Shown here: piece by piece, positions 1 through 13,400 of the stretch | Layout of the letters: each line of letters starts with the position of its first letter | Numbering within the stretch: position 1 is the first letter of the stretch | Source: Tigriopus japonicus | Lineage: Eukaryota; Arthropoda; Copepoda; Harpacticoida; Harpacticidae | Length of the DNA stretch: 64,000 nt | Direction of reading: 5' to 3' | Assembly: GCA_010645155.1 (NCBI GenBank) | Contig: JAAGOF010000075.1 | Coordinates: 96,436 to 160,435, forward strand | Made by a program: the position numbers and the translations under genes | The notes under the pieces: generated by a model | Databases searched by the model: none | What the model saw: the letters and a program-made list of their open reading frames with translations, nothing else | Told to the model about the DNA's origin: nothing

Positions 1-20
1 TACTCCCTCATCCTCTAATA

Positions 21-455
21 CTAAAAAGGCACGTTTTCATTGTTTCCCAAGGACAGCAATTCAACATGGATTTTCAAGGACCTTGCCTTGTTCCTTGTTG
101 CGATGATGGGGTCTTGACTTTCCTCCTCGAGGCAAAAGACAAATTTTGAAAAATTTGACTGTGGCAAAAAGAGTTCAAGGAGCATCTCATTTCTGATGAA
201 GAGACATTTGGTCTTGATAAACACCTGCTCCTTTTCCATTGGATCTTGTAGTATTTTGGCACTTGATGAGAAGGCTCTAGGAGATTGAGTCAACATCCAA
301 GGAAACCCTGAAACCCAACACCGTCCAAGAATTCGGCAATCTGGAGGAAGACTTGAACAATCAGAGGAGCCAGCAATTTCAACAGGCAATTGAGGGCAAC
401 GCAGGGCAAATTCAACGAGAGTACTTTTGTTCATTTTCATTAGCTCACATGCCAA
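21..455 (-). CDS. unassigned open frame, 144 codons
   Basis: An open frame of 144 codons begins with Met and runs to a stop near the left edge. It holds several cysteines in its N-terminal half and a Phe/Leu-rich middle, but I recognise no domain, signal peptide or family motif. A shorter open frame overlaps it on the same strand. It lies beside an AT-rich terminal-inverted-repeat element, so it may be transposon debris or an exon of an unseen gene. I cannot assign a function. Confidence 0.2.
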   Translation of the reverse strand: MACELMKMNKSTLVEFALRCPQLPVEIAGSSDCSSLPPDCRILGRCWVSGFPWMLTQSPRAFSSSAKILQDPMEKEQVFIKTKCLFIRNEMLLELFLPQSNFSKFVFCLEEESQDPIIATRNKARSLKIHVELLSLGNNENVPF

Positions 456-476
456 TAGGTCTTTGAAAAGTCATTT

Positions 477-1062
477 GTAGGGCCCGGAAATATATTTTAA
501 AAGTATATAATATTTTAAAAATATTTCCCCCCCTTTTCTCCGATTTTTTAAATATTTTGGCTGTTTCAAGGAAAAAATAAATATTTTCTCGAATATTCCA
601 GTCAAAAATAAATATTTCGGGCAAAATTGAGGAAAAGAAATGTATGACCAATGCTCAGTAGAGTCTTTCCAAAATAAACCCAAAACACAAAATCTCTACA
701 AAATGGTATTTGTATCAAGGTTAGACATTCATAATCAAAACTACTGTCATTTACGAAAAAATTGCGCCATCTATTGAGACAAATTGAAAATTGTACTGTT
801 TCAATCAATTACATGTCAAGTCAGCCCCCAAAAACGGTCAAATGCATCAATTGCAGAAACATCAGAACCAAACATCAGAAATCAAACAACAGAAATGCAG
901 AATCAAATTTGGAAAATCGGTGCACATAGACAAAATACCAAAAGGCCTTGTCAGAAAAATATTTCTTAAATATCCGGCTTTTATCCAAATATTTTGGGCT
1001 TTTGAAAAAAATATATATTGGATACTTTGTCACTTTTTAGCAAATATTTTTCCGGGCGCTAC
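477..1062. mobile_element. AT-rich element with imperfect terminal inverted repeats
   Basis: The ends read GTAGGGCCCGGAAATATATT on the left and, on the opposite strand, GTAGCGCCCGGAAAAATATT on the right, an imperfect inverted repeat of about 20 bp. The interior beside each end is rich in AAATATTT runs. No clean target duplication is visible. It is probably an old non-autonomous DNA transposon, about 586 bp. Confidence 0.4.
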
Positions 1063-2483
1063 CAGTAACCAACTTATCATGTAAAACTGATTGGCCTTTT
1101 TGCTTCGTTTCATATTAGGTTAAAGCAAGTTTCAATGGATTGTGAGGCACCTTGTTTCACATTTTTATAATATTGATCGCTTTTTAAGATTTTACGGAGG
1201 AACCATGTCAAAGCAATTGGTCGATCGATTGGTCTAAGAGAACTCGAAGCCGGTCTTGAAAAGTTGTCAGTCAATGTCCTCTTGAGACAGGTGTCAATGA
1301 TTGTATTAAATTGAATGTCTATCGAGTTGTCTCTCCAGGGAAACCAAAACGTGTTGATATAACGTACAGGAGACTAGTTCTACTGTATAAAAAATAGTCT
1401 CACGGCAATCTTGAGTAGAATTCAGTACAATTTTGGAGATGGGTAAGTTTCCTGCTCCGACTTAAAGATTCGTTCATACTTTGTGTACATAAAAAATGAG
1501 GAAAATCTGAAGTTTTCAACAAGGATGAGATTTTACTATAGCCTTTGCAAAGAGCATGGTTCACATTTCTCGTTGGCATCAATTTTGGGCAACAAATTCC
1601 TTTTGTTGCCTGTGATCACAAAAATCAGATCTTAGCTTTTTTGTAGCATATCCAATACCTTTCGACATCAAGAAGAATTGTTAATGGTTGAATCGCTGTA
1701 GCTCAAGTTAAAATGCGCCTTCGTAAAAAGACATCAAAGAAAAATTGATTGCTTTTCAAATTGATGTTCAATTTGAACGTAAAGGTGCTATGGTGATCAT
1801 TTGAGACTTGATATGGATAAAATGACAGTTGTCCATCAGTGAGCATTATTAATGGTGGTTCGTGCTGCCAACGAGTTACATTTTTCCCTCTTTTGCCGAC
1901 ATTATATGGTCTATGCTGACGACATTTACACGTTTTTTGACACATAGATTAGAGGCCTTCATTGTCAGTATAAAACAGGATCTAACCTTTATGTTCTTTG
2001 AGCAATAGGGACCAAAGAACAATTTGATCTTCTCTAAGCTTAGGGCTTAATTTACACGACATAAGTTTAATGCCCAATTGCTACGACAATACGCTTAAGG
2101 CTTTAATTACGCTTAAAAACGAAACGAAATGACATGTACTTTGCAGGAAGGTAAGAATATGGCGTACTCTACGATTACTGCCACTTACTTTCAAGTCTGT
2201 CCTAAAATTCATTTCTTTTCAGATGCACCTAGAATCTAGGTCTCTTGCTGATTTGGAAAAGCTAATGGTTATTCGCTGTCAGTAACAGGAACCAAAGTAT
2301 AGGGAAATCCAGTCTACAGATTGAGTACACTAGATACACTAAGATAGATACTGGCTGCCTTAGGCTAACACACGGTGCCCAATAGTTCATTCAGGTGATT
2401 GGTCAAGAGCGTTCTGTTGAACATTCAGCTGATTCTGACGAAGTTCAATAACAAACCAGAGTACTTCTTCTTTGTTGATTTTG
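1063..2483. other. no gene seen
   Basis: Only short open frames in conflicting directions are present. No family, RNA gene or repeat with recognisable ends was found. Confidence 0.5.
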
Positions 2484-2744
2484 TAGTGTTTTGACTTGGT
2501 GGTGGGTTTGCCAATTTACCTATGTGAAATCATATTCCCCTCTGTCTAACAGTCTTTATAAAGCCGTTTTTTCTTTAAAGAGCACCAAAAGGCAAGGCAT
2601 CCCTGACTTCTGAGCAGGGTTGCAAATCAAACTCAAATTCGTGTTTGCTTACAAACAAGAGCAAAGCATCCATTCTCCAAGAGGCAACCCTACCTTGAAA
2701 CCTCCCATGAAAAAACTTGGGCAAGCCCATATTTCATATCACTA
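2484..2744. mobile_element. MITE family 1, copy 1 (decayed)
   Basis: The element begins TAGTGTTTTGACTTGG and ends with CATATCACTA. Its interior (GAGCACC, CAGGGTTGCAAAT, TGTTTGCTTA, CTACCTTG, AAAAAACTTG) matches the copies at 28363-28659 and 51487-51783. Flanks 2476-2483 and 2745-2752 agree at 7 of 8 positions (GATTTTG core), consistent with an 8-bp target duplication of hAT type. It has no coding capacity. Confidence 0.65.
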
Positions 2745-3650
2745 AGATTTTGTTGTCAATCACCCGATTGTGTGACATAAATCGGCCCTTGTTTAAACTC
2801 CAAACTAATTGAAATTTACTTTTAGCATTTCAGGTGAAATACCTTAGACACATTTGCAGCAGACTTGAGGATTTTTACTAACCAAACCGCACTATCAAAT
2901 GAGCGAAATAGTTTAGATGTGTTTTTTAGAAGAAAAGGTTCCTTTTATCATGAACTTCGGCTTCCCGCATGATGAATGACGTCACAGACAGTCCGTGCCG
3001 GGTCGGGCAATCATAGATTTGACGGCCAATCTCTGCCTTCTCGTATCTCTAGAGTACACCTTATCAGTTTTCACTTATCTCCATCAAAAAGCCAAATGTG
3101 AAGAAACGTTGTATCCAAGAGGATGTTATTTTGCACACGAATGGATGTACAAACATGAGAAGAAATCTTTTTCACTTTAGAGAAGAATGGCGGTTGAGAA
3201 TTAGTTTATTTCCAAACCTTCCATGAAGATTCTTGGAGACAAATTCAAACTTAAAAAAAACTATGAGAGGTAATAGTATTCATGGATGGTATTTCTTTGA
3301 AAAACCTGATTTATTCCCCTACTCCCTAGAATTGTGAGCCCATGAGCTAATCGGGAAACCATTGTAGCTATCAAGGAGTATTTTTCATGTAGGATTGGAT
3401 GCACGAGATTAACTAATACCTGGAGAAACAAAGAGGAAATCTCTGAAAATATATAATCCAAACATGTACGGATACCGATTCGTCGCCAGAAATAAATTCT
3501 TTACAAAGCTCAGGAACAATGATTTATTCATTAAACACGTTGGTTTGATGGCATCGTAATATTAATATTTTTCAAAAGATACTGAAAAGTGAAGACATTT
3601 GATCCTTCAAAATAAGGTGCGCTTCTGTTCAACAAAGGTCTAAATACATA

Positions 3651-4029
3651 TAGGGTTGGGCGTTACTTTCTTCTGGATGGTTTCATTAACTATATTCGTT
3701 CCTTGTGACCTTAATACAACTTTTTGAATATCATGTCAATAAAGTGGAAAATCAATTTTAAATGAAATTCAAATGGATATGAAAAGTTTAAAACTCGTCA
3801 AAAAACGTGTCAAAATGATAAATATTCCCCAAAGAAAACATCTTACTGTAAGAAAATGAAACACTGTTGAAAATGGATTGCACAAAGGACACCACATCCT
3901 GACTTAATAAGACCCGTGTTAAAGATCCCAAATGTTTGAAAATGGTTCCAATTATTTACCGAGGGAATTCATTGGTTAGGATTTACTTTCTAAAAAAAGA
4001 CCAGTGCCTCAACATCACGCCCAACCCTA
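3651..4029. mobile_element. small element with 13-bp TIRs and TA flanks
   Basis: A perfect 13-bp inverted repeat (TAGGGTTGGGCGT and its complement) bounds 379 bp. Both sides carry a TA dinucleotide (3649-3650 and 4030-4031), as expected for Tc1/mariner-type insertion. No transposase is present. The inverted repeat does not extend inwards, so chance pairing is possible. Confidence 0.4.
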
Positions 4030-4182
4030 TAAACCTTCTGTCGACAGTTGAAGTTCATAAGAACAGCGGTGCTTTACCCGAAAGCTCGATGGCATGCTAT
4101 CAATTGTCAATGTTCCATGATACTTGATAGGATCAAACCTCTATTTAACCTCCTTACAAAGAGGTCCAAGTTGAAACCTGGA

Positions 4183-4472
4183 TTACTTACACTTGCATGT
4201 GGTATTTTGACAATCAATCATGGTAGGAGACAACGCAGCTAAAAGACAAATGATCAATGAGCTTGAAAAAATGGATCAAATTGATCAAACTAAATACACT
4301 ACTTAATACTCACGATATACGCATCGTGGCCATCTCCCGGGGGCCACAACGTGACCATCGTTGTGGCAAGTTAATCGAACAATTGGTTTCTGATACCAAC
4401 CATTTTCGAAAACATAACCATCGGGGCATTGGTATAACAATGTGGTATTCTCGGGAATGGCAGGCATTGATC
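4183..4472 (-). CDS. gene A: last CCP and short Cys tail
   Basis: Exon 4314-4472 encodes most of a CCP domain (LLYQCPDGYVF ... VRLTCHNDG ... PRWPRC-type ending, read as GRWPRCVYR). Exon 4183-4238 adds a short tail with cysteines (IDCQNTTCKCK) and then TAA. A GTAAGT donor-like sequence overlaps the last codons, so a further exon is possible. The homologous tail in gene B (52801-52871) has the same phase and a similar TNGSC motif, which supports the exon. Gene A has an intron at 4473-4539 between the galectin-like domain and this CCP that gene B lacks. Confidence 0.65.
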
Positions 4473-7400
4473 CTAAATGAAAAAAAAGCAATAACATCAA
4501 ATGCTGAATGAATTACCTAAAACCATTAATAAAGCAAACCTGGAGTAATAAACCCAAGAAAGGTGATGGTCAAATCACCGTCCACTTCGACGGTGGAAAA
4601 CTCCAAATCAGGCAAGTAGTCCGGAATTTTCAGCGGTTCCAATGTTTCTCCATTGAGATTGATACCAAACGCAAACTCAGCCACTTCATACGAAATGGTT
4701 AAGTCAAAGCTGGATCCATAATCTAGGCCTACTCGACGAATTTCTTCGGTATTCTAAAGCAAAAAAAAAACAATAATAGCTACCAATGCTGAAGCATGTG
4801 GTCTTTACGATGAAAACAGCTTCACACAATGCCACATAAGCATTTTTTCTCTCTAGAGGGTATTATTATGGTATACTGTAATTCCTTGTGAACACGTTAT
4901 GATTAATTGACCAGGCAAGGTCCAAATTGTGAATATTCATGGTCGTTAAGACAAATGACCAGATGTACCTGACTAAAGGGTCTGGTCAAAGCTAATGAAT
5001 GAATCCAAATGTCTTTACTATTGATGCCCTTTTTCCTGATCCAATGTTGTTATCAAACAGATCAGATCCCCTGGGTTGCTATTGAAAAGCCCACGTAATT
5101 ACAAAAGGCTATTTTCTAATTGAAAACAAAGCTTTGGCTCTCATGAGTGTCTCCAAGAATGATTCATCATAACGTCCACTTTTAAGCAAAGTTTTGGCTC
5201 TTACATCATTTAGTGGGCTGGTTATCCTTATCAAACTGTAGTCAGGATCAATTACAGCTTGAAACACAAGGTTGTTTTCATAGTCTCGGATTTGTACTTT
5301 CGGGAATGTTTTATAGAACGTAAAGTCCTCAATTTGCCCATCAATAAACAAGGTCTTGCCGTTGCCGTAATTATATGGCACTTTCACTTTGGCTGGAATT
5401 TGAGGAGCGTAAGTGGCGAACTCTGACTCGACCACCCAATCCGTTCCATTCTGTGGAACATAAATCAATCCAGACGAGGCTGGAGGCGAAGGTACGTAAT
5501 TGCAATGACTCCCTAAAAAGAGAGGTAGGCAACCGAATAGATTAAGTAACCTTCGAAGGCCAGAGACGTAAGAAAGTAAGCTTACATATGCAGAAGTCAA
5601 TGCGAGGTTGGTTCCAAGTTTGGTTCCACAAACAAGAAATCTTGGCTTCTTCGTAGGACCTGTTAGTTTCTCGATTTACAAACTTGGCATATTTTCCACA
5701 CGTGTACCTAAAAAATCATTAATAGGATCCTGACTTTTAAGGGAAACGGTCTTGAAAATGGAGAAACGAACCTAACTTCGGTTCCAAAAACTGTTTCTCC
5801 GTTCCAAATCCGAGTCCCACCTTTTGGTTTTGCAGGAGGTGGATCACAGTAAGTCGCTGGAACAAAGAAGGTTTTATCACAGCCTTTAGAGAAAATATCA
5901 GCCTAAAGGTCCAAACCCTCAAAAAGTGGGGATCGCTTTCACTTTCTACTTCATTTAAAAACTGGAATTAGATGGGTGTGACATACTTGTTACGCAAGAA
6001 GGAAATGGGTTTGGAACGTCAAATGACCCATCAGGGAGACATTCAGCTTCAAGAAAGCTTTTAGTACGATCGCCTTCCATATACAATCCACTTTTGGCAC
6101 ATCTGTAAATGGCCTTCTCTCCAAAGGCGTATGTTCCAATCGGTCGGTCGGGAAGCAATTGGTTTTTCACAGGAACAGGTGGATTGATACATTGGTACCA
6201 AACACATGGATCAATCTAATGGATGAAATGAAGTTTTGCAAGCCTTGTTTGACCTCGAAAAAGATCCAAAAGTTTACATTGCTTACATTGCGGCTTGGTG
6301 ACCAGGTTTGATTCCATTCACATGTAAAATGTTGTTCGTCATACAAATATTTCGATCCATTGGAATGTGATCCTTGTAGCTTCCGTCCACTTTTACATGA
6401 ATAGATCAATTTGTATTCATAATAGACATTTGAAGTCACAGCCGGATTCCAATTGGAAATGTGATTTTCAGGTGTCTTTGGATCTGGACAAATTCTTTCT
6501 GGAAGTGAATCCATAGTTTCATAACTTTATATGAATATTCTCGGAAGAAGCTACATTTCATACCCGTTGGCAGGAAGCATCGTTTCCAAATAGTCGGAAT
6601 GGTCCATGTTCCATCAGGTAAGCAAGTGAGTGAGAAATTTCTGAGAGATTTATCCTCTTCGAAGAAATATCCTTGATCGCACTCGTAATAAGTTCTCTCG
6701 CCGAATGGAACACTCGTTCCATTTTGATATAACGAGATTACATGGTGCCCTTGGGGAGGACTTGGAGGTTCTATGCATGCCAATTCTAGAAGAAGGTTCA
6801 TGAAAACCAATAACCCGTCTTACCACTCTCAATTGAGGCAAACTTACGGATACAATCAAAGACATCGTCCCCCGACCACGTTTTGTTCCATTGGCATTCG
6901 CGAAACTTGGTTGGCGAGGATTTGAATTCTCGACCTAGAGCGCACTTATACTCGAGTTTGGTTCCAAATCGAGTCAGATTTTGATATCTGTACATTTCTT
7001 TTTTGATTAGGTCTGCCGTTGAAGGACAATCGTTGTTTGAACAAGATGTACAATAACTCTCCAAGAGACATGGAACAGGATCATTTAACCCCATTGTGAA
7101 CGTCAGATCCACTCGGGTCTGACCTCCATTCACGATGGGAGAAACCATTTCTGTCTTCAAGAGGAAAGTCGTCACGCTAGTCGTGGGCTCGATGGTTGCC
7201 TGTCGGGATAGTCTTGTTAAACCTTAGGATCAACAACTATTATGTTGCAGTCCAATTATGTTGATGCTTACGGGTCCACTAACTGACAAGGTGGAGGGAT
7301 CAATGGGAGAGGAGAATTGTAAAAGGCTCAACAAAGTCGGAGGAGGATCCTGAGTGTTGGTGAACTCGAGTACAAATTGGGAGATCCCACTCGCTTGATC

Positions 7401-10400
7401 GGGATTCTCTCGAATGCGTATTGAAGGGCAACCTGATCCAGGAACAGGTTCCCAAGATCCAGTGGATCCCAAGCAAACATGACCAAACATCATACCCGAA
7501 TTATGGACCACAATGGAACCTTGGGGAGGTGAATCACTGGGAATTCCACACAATTGAGCTACAGGAAGTGAATGGAACGAAAAGTCGATTGGATTAATTC
7601 AGTTGAATTGATCTGACTTGTATGTTTGGCTCTTGTAACGTTAAATCGACCATAGTATTGCTAAAAGGATTGTTTCAAGTGTGAATCATAATTTTAATAC
7701 TACAAATAACGCGTAAATTGTCGATTACATTTCGACACTTCTCATTTTCTGAGAGGGACATTCTTTAGATTCCTCATACTCTTGGCATCAGGGTTCAAAT
7801 CACAATAGATATGTACTATCAAAATGTTAAATCTATTCTGAAAAAAAAAGTTCCAACAAAAGAAATACACAATAACACCTATATGTAAATACATGATGCC
7901 TGTACTTAACTTAATCATATATAGTCTATCTTCACTCACTTTCAACACATTGACCCCATTCAGGTACATCCCAACGATTATCTGGTCTACAAGTGGCAAT
8001 TTGATAAATTTGATTGAAGTCCTTGTCAAATTTCATTCCTCTTTGGCACTGAAATTGCACGTCTTCATCAAAATCAACGGGCAAACCATTCCAACTGGTC
8101 ACGGTCAAGTAAGTGGAGTTTGGAGGCATAGGAAGCTCCAAGCATTGAGTCCCTGAATCAAAGGGGAAAGTTTCAATGATCCTCTTAAGGGAATCTACCG
8201 CAGTGACGCATTAAACCCACGCAGGTTTTCTCATTACGTTCTCAAACACTCTCAAACGAGCATCCTTCAGGCTCAAGTTGATCTAGGGTCAATATGGCAA
8301 GGCAAACCAAAATATCTGTTCAAGGCCTCTTCAAGAATGAGCCGAAATTCTTGGAAGGCTCGAGACTTAAACGCATCAAAGGTACTCACAAACACAGGGA
8401 TCCAATTGTTCCAAGCTCCATTTTCCGTTCCATTGACAAGATGCCAAAGTCACTGAAGAGGTCATTTCATGGTTAGGGTTCTTGAATTCCCTGCCTCGAC
8501 CACAGGAATATTCAATCTCAGTCTCGAAAAGGAACTCGCCTTGAGCTTCAAATTTGGGCATCTAGAAAGTTTATGATTGTATTACTTTCGCCGTCAGGTT
8601 CACACAAGGAACAAGGATGGCTTTAACAAACTTTGCCACCGAAGAAAGAGTTTCTAACACCCTCAAGGAATGAGAACTAGAAAGGTATGAAAGTTACTTT
8701 CTCTATCACGGTAAAAAAACTTACCGAGTCCAAAAAAGTTTGAACAACGTTTTCTCTGAGGAAGTTACATAGATCTATTGAGCCACATTGGTAACAAATC
8801 AGATCTTCGATGCAAACTGAGCCATGTAGAGGCGAATGGTTGACATCTAAATTTATAGTTTGGTTCCTGAAAGGATCCAAAGCGAGGTCGATCTCCAACA
8901 TGAAGACAGAGGAGCTGTTCGTTGGATGTATTTGGAAAGGTCCAATAGACTAAAATTTAATGATGAATGTCCCAAAAACATAGTAAAGACAACAATGCTC
9001 TGATCCTTATCACCTGAATGTCAATATCTTTAGCGGTAAACGTGATCCCAATAAAAGTCTTCATCACTGGAGCGGCACCGGCCAAAACATTAAGCTCAAA
9101 AGAAGTTTGTGCCTCATTAGTCTGCAGAAATGTTCTTGCTTCAACATTTGAGCATGTTGATGGTTTGATGACTGTGTTAGGACACGTTGGTCCATATCTT
9201 GAGCCAGAGTATCGAATCAAGGCAGTTCCATTTACCGGTGCTCCAGGAGGATTGGCACAAATTGAGGCTAATGGAAATTAAGAAAGATATCTCAACATTG
9301 TGATCCCTCTACTCACTCAACCTTACTTACTATCAACACAATTGCCCCAATCGGCAGGTTCAAGCCAAGTATTGCCAGAGGTGCAAGTGGCTTGAACAGA
9401 GGTTTGGGCAAAATCTGCTTTGAATTTTTTTCCGGATTTACAATTGTAATCGACCTTGGTATCAAACTCATAAGTTGTGTTTCCGTTAATTGGCGCCCCT
9501 TGGTACTCCAAGATCTCTAGACCCAAAAAACTTTTGTCCGGTGGGTCAAGGCATGCCACCCCTTTAAGAAAAAATAATCATAAAGAAACTATCATCCAAT
9601 GTTTCCTGAGTGTCAATTCTTTACAAATGCAATCCGATACTGGTTTGTCCCAAGATCCGGTTCCAAGACATGTGAGGGTTAGATTTGGACTGGTGACACC
9701 AGGCTCTATTTCAAATTCCTGGGCAAATCCGCATTCATATTCCACTTGAGCATCGTAGAGCTGGGTATTTTGCGATGGATCAAAAGTTCCCGATCGTTGT
9801 GATCGGCTATGTGGATCTAAAAGTTCCTCCACGGTTTCTTTGGTGTAACTGATATCAAGGATGCATAGAAGTTCGTCCACACTCCGTTCGAACACAACGG
9901 ATAACACCTGGTACATTTTTACCCCTGCAGAAGTTTGGCCAAATTGTACCGCCCAAAAAATTTGATTAGGAATCAAGCCAATTTCGTAGTCGTTCTGAAA
10001 AAAACGCTAGATCCTTCACAGTTCTAAATTGATGACAAATGGGGGCTCTTACCGATTGAACAATATTCTGCTTAAAGGTGATATTAAGTGTATAGCTTCC
10101 CGCTTCAATGGGACCGGTCATAAACATGTGGATCCTAGAGACCGCAGTAGTTTCGGAAAGACGTCTGTGTAAGTAAGTCCTGACAGAAAATGGCGCAGAG
10201 GGAGCTAATTGGCTGAAAAATGTGTGGCCTTGGGATAAACATTCTCCATATCCGGTGAACCCTGGCCGATTCAGACGTACATCTCCGACCCATTCAGAAT
10301 TGGAGGGAACGTTTGCTTGAGAGGGTAGACTCGGACATACACTCGCTTTGTAATAGAAGTAAAAATTAGAATTCCGTCAAGAAAAAATGTCGGAAGTATG

Positions 10401-13400
10401 GGTGTAGATTTTTAGCAAATAAAGTGTTAGGCTCTAATAGTGTTTTGCTTGCAATTGCTTGGTGTTGTAATTTATTTTGGCTTTTTGGGCCATTTTCAAG
10501 CGGAAAACTTCGTAACCAAGATATAAGAATTTCCGACCAACATTTTTTTTATTGAATTCGATTTAGAAAATGAAAAAGGGTTCCATTTTATTTCTTATTA
10601 CAGCCCTTCTTTTACCCTCTTTTAGGCTTTGTCTATTTGCTAGAAATCTCTTTTTTAGTCAATAGTTGCGGTGCATACTTGTCACACATTGCTCATCGGT
10701 TGGAAAGGGATCAAATTCTCCATTCGGTTGACACGTAAGAGTGAAGAACTCCTTGGTGAAGTCGCTCTTGAGCTTCATGCCTCCAGGGCAGCGGTATTTT
10801 ACAGCCTAAATATTCATAGATCGTTATATAAATGCACAAAGCATATCAATCCCATCTGGAGCCTTGGTTAATACTCTGGAGACCTGACTTACTTGACCAA
10901 AAGGAATGGGTTTCCCATCCCAATCCATGACTCGGAACTGTCTATCTGGAGATGGACGAGGTTGAAGACAATGAGTGACTAAAAGAAACAGGAATGGTTG
11001 CTTGAAAAATTCATCAATTAATTTTCACGTTTGGCAAAATTTGGCTAATCTTATTTATGTCTGGCAGCTTGATGATTATTCAACATTTCCAAGCATAAGA
11101 TGGTCATTTTTTTTTTCAAAATCTGAATATTATCAACGTTTAATACATTTTTTAAATAAAAAAAAACAGGACCTCACATTGGTGGTAATTTTATGCTTTT
11201 ACAAAGGCTTCGGGGTAGTGTTTCCAAAAAACTTGGACTTGCAAAAAAACAAGTATATTTGGTTAAAAACTTGAGGCATCGGCACTGCGAGCGAAAAAAA
11301 AATATTTTAGGAGGTGTTATGATGATTGTGAGGAGCCTTTAAAGGATTGCACAATATTTTGACTTAAATGAGAGTTGTTATGTGAAAGTTATTTTGAACG
11401 TTATTGCGAAGGAAAAAGTGAGGAAATTGGTTTCCAAACCTGGACAAGAAAAGGCAGCCGCATCACCATCATTCTTCCATGTTCCGTCCCATTCACAGGT
11501 TAAAGTCAGGTTGGAAGCTTTTTGTCGCCCTTTTTGACATTCAAACCTGGTGACAAATTGTGTCATTAGGACAAGAGCCAACCCGTTTGTGGTCTTTTCC
11601 TTCTTACGTAAAGTTTGTTCCAAATTCAGCTCTTTTCATTGCCTCGTAATGGCCTTGAACAAAGTCCTGATCCGTCAGAGGTACGTTTCCTTTGACGAAA
11701 AAAAGGTCAGTTGTCGGGTTTGAGCTTCATTGAAGACTAGGCTTTTAAACAATTAGCTCGACTCACGTTTCGACTCAAAGTCTTTGGGTCGGATTTGCAT
11801 TCTCATCTCGGTCAAGGGTTGAAAGAGGCCGCGAAATCCTTGCCAAAACACCGTGTTTTGAGCTGGACCGGTTCCAGTCTCGCCGAATAAGTTGGCACCC
11901 GTACAAAATTCGTTCCCATTGCTCAATTGTTTTCCTCCAAACCAACCAATACTGCCTTGGAATTCTGCACACGTTGTCGATAATTTGGTTCCGTTCGACT
12001 TATACATGGAATCAATGGCTTCAGACACGCCTCCCAAAGGAACGAATGGACCCAGTTCCATTTCCTCCGAGGATAAGAAAACAATGGAGGAATATCTGGC
12101 TTGAGCAAATATTCCATCGACATCTTTCATTTGGAACTGAACCTCGTACGGCTCTGATTGAGTTAATCTTGAAAGAAGAATTTGTAGCATATTTTCGTAA
12201 TTGAACGAACTTTCATTTTGAAAAAATGGCTACAAAACGTTGAGCGCGAAAAACTCTACACTTTTTCGGCACTTTTTAACTTTTATTACCATTTTTTGTC
12301 AAAAAGTTACTCCCTGGTTGTAACATTTTTTAAAAATAAAAATATTTTTTCATCTCATGGCTAAAATCTATCTACTCTCGGGTTTCAGCAACCTTCATCA
12401 ATACAAAAGCAAGGTTTTCTTTTGGCCCAACTCTGCTAAGTTATGAGGCCAAAATAACAAAAAAAAAAAATACTTACGCCATTACTCTCGTCAGACCCAA
12501 CCAGTAATCTTCTATTCCGATGGCGTTGTAATTGTAGAAATTGGTATTATTGGAGACGGACGTCTAAGTCAGAAAATAAAGCAATTACACACTTGATTTT
12601 GATACAAAAGTTACAGTGCAATGTTATTACTCCCGTTGCGTTATCTCGGTTCAGGATTGTGGTCCAACCATCTTCACAAATCACTCTCCGTTTCGCAGCT
12701 TCTTCTCTAGTACCAGAAGGTTGGATCAAGAACTCTCCTTTATGATGGAAACCAAAACGGTAGATCTCGGCGCAATCTTTCAATGGCGGTAATAGGTCTA
12801 AAAAGAAATTGATCATAAAACGTTGGCCTTTCCTCAGATTGTCTTTCAATTTCTCATATTACGAGCTCACCTAAATTTGTAAAATGAATCAAAATTTCGG
12901 CTATCCTCAAGTTCGTTGATAATTGAGAGTCTGCGATATAAACGTAACGTCTGTTGTAGGGAGCAGCGAGTTTCCACGTGGTCAAAACTGGACTAGTGCG
13001 CATGAAAGTGTTCTTAATTGTATCTTTCGCTGTAATATCTGATATGGCATTGTATGCTATGTCGGTAAGATAAAGTTGCCAAGCGTGTTTGGATGTGAAG
13101 CCAAGGTTGATGATGGTGACACCATCTAAATAGCGGTTCTCGGCCATATCGATTTGAAGCCAAGGTTGGTCCATGCTGGTGGTTTGGATTGATGTGTGGA
13201 TGGAACCATCCATTAGCCAGGCAAGATTGTCCGATGTTGTGACTACTTGTAAGGACAGGTCAAAACCCGTCGTGTCAACATGGGCCCCTATTATGATAAT
13301 TTAAATTATACAATTGTATATAAGATCCAAAATTATTAAAGGCAAGATATGGCGAAGGGTTTTCTGCAACAAGTAAATTGATATGGCCAGGAACTGGCGT

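Noticed and set aside
9018..9281. Plus-strand open frame of 87 codons
   Set aside because: It is the antisense shadow of a gene A exon supported by splice sites and by its gene B homologue.
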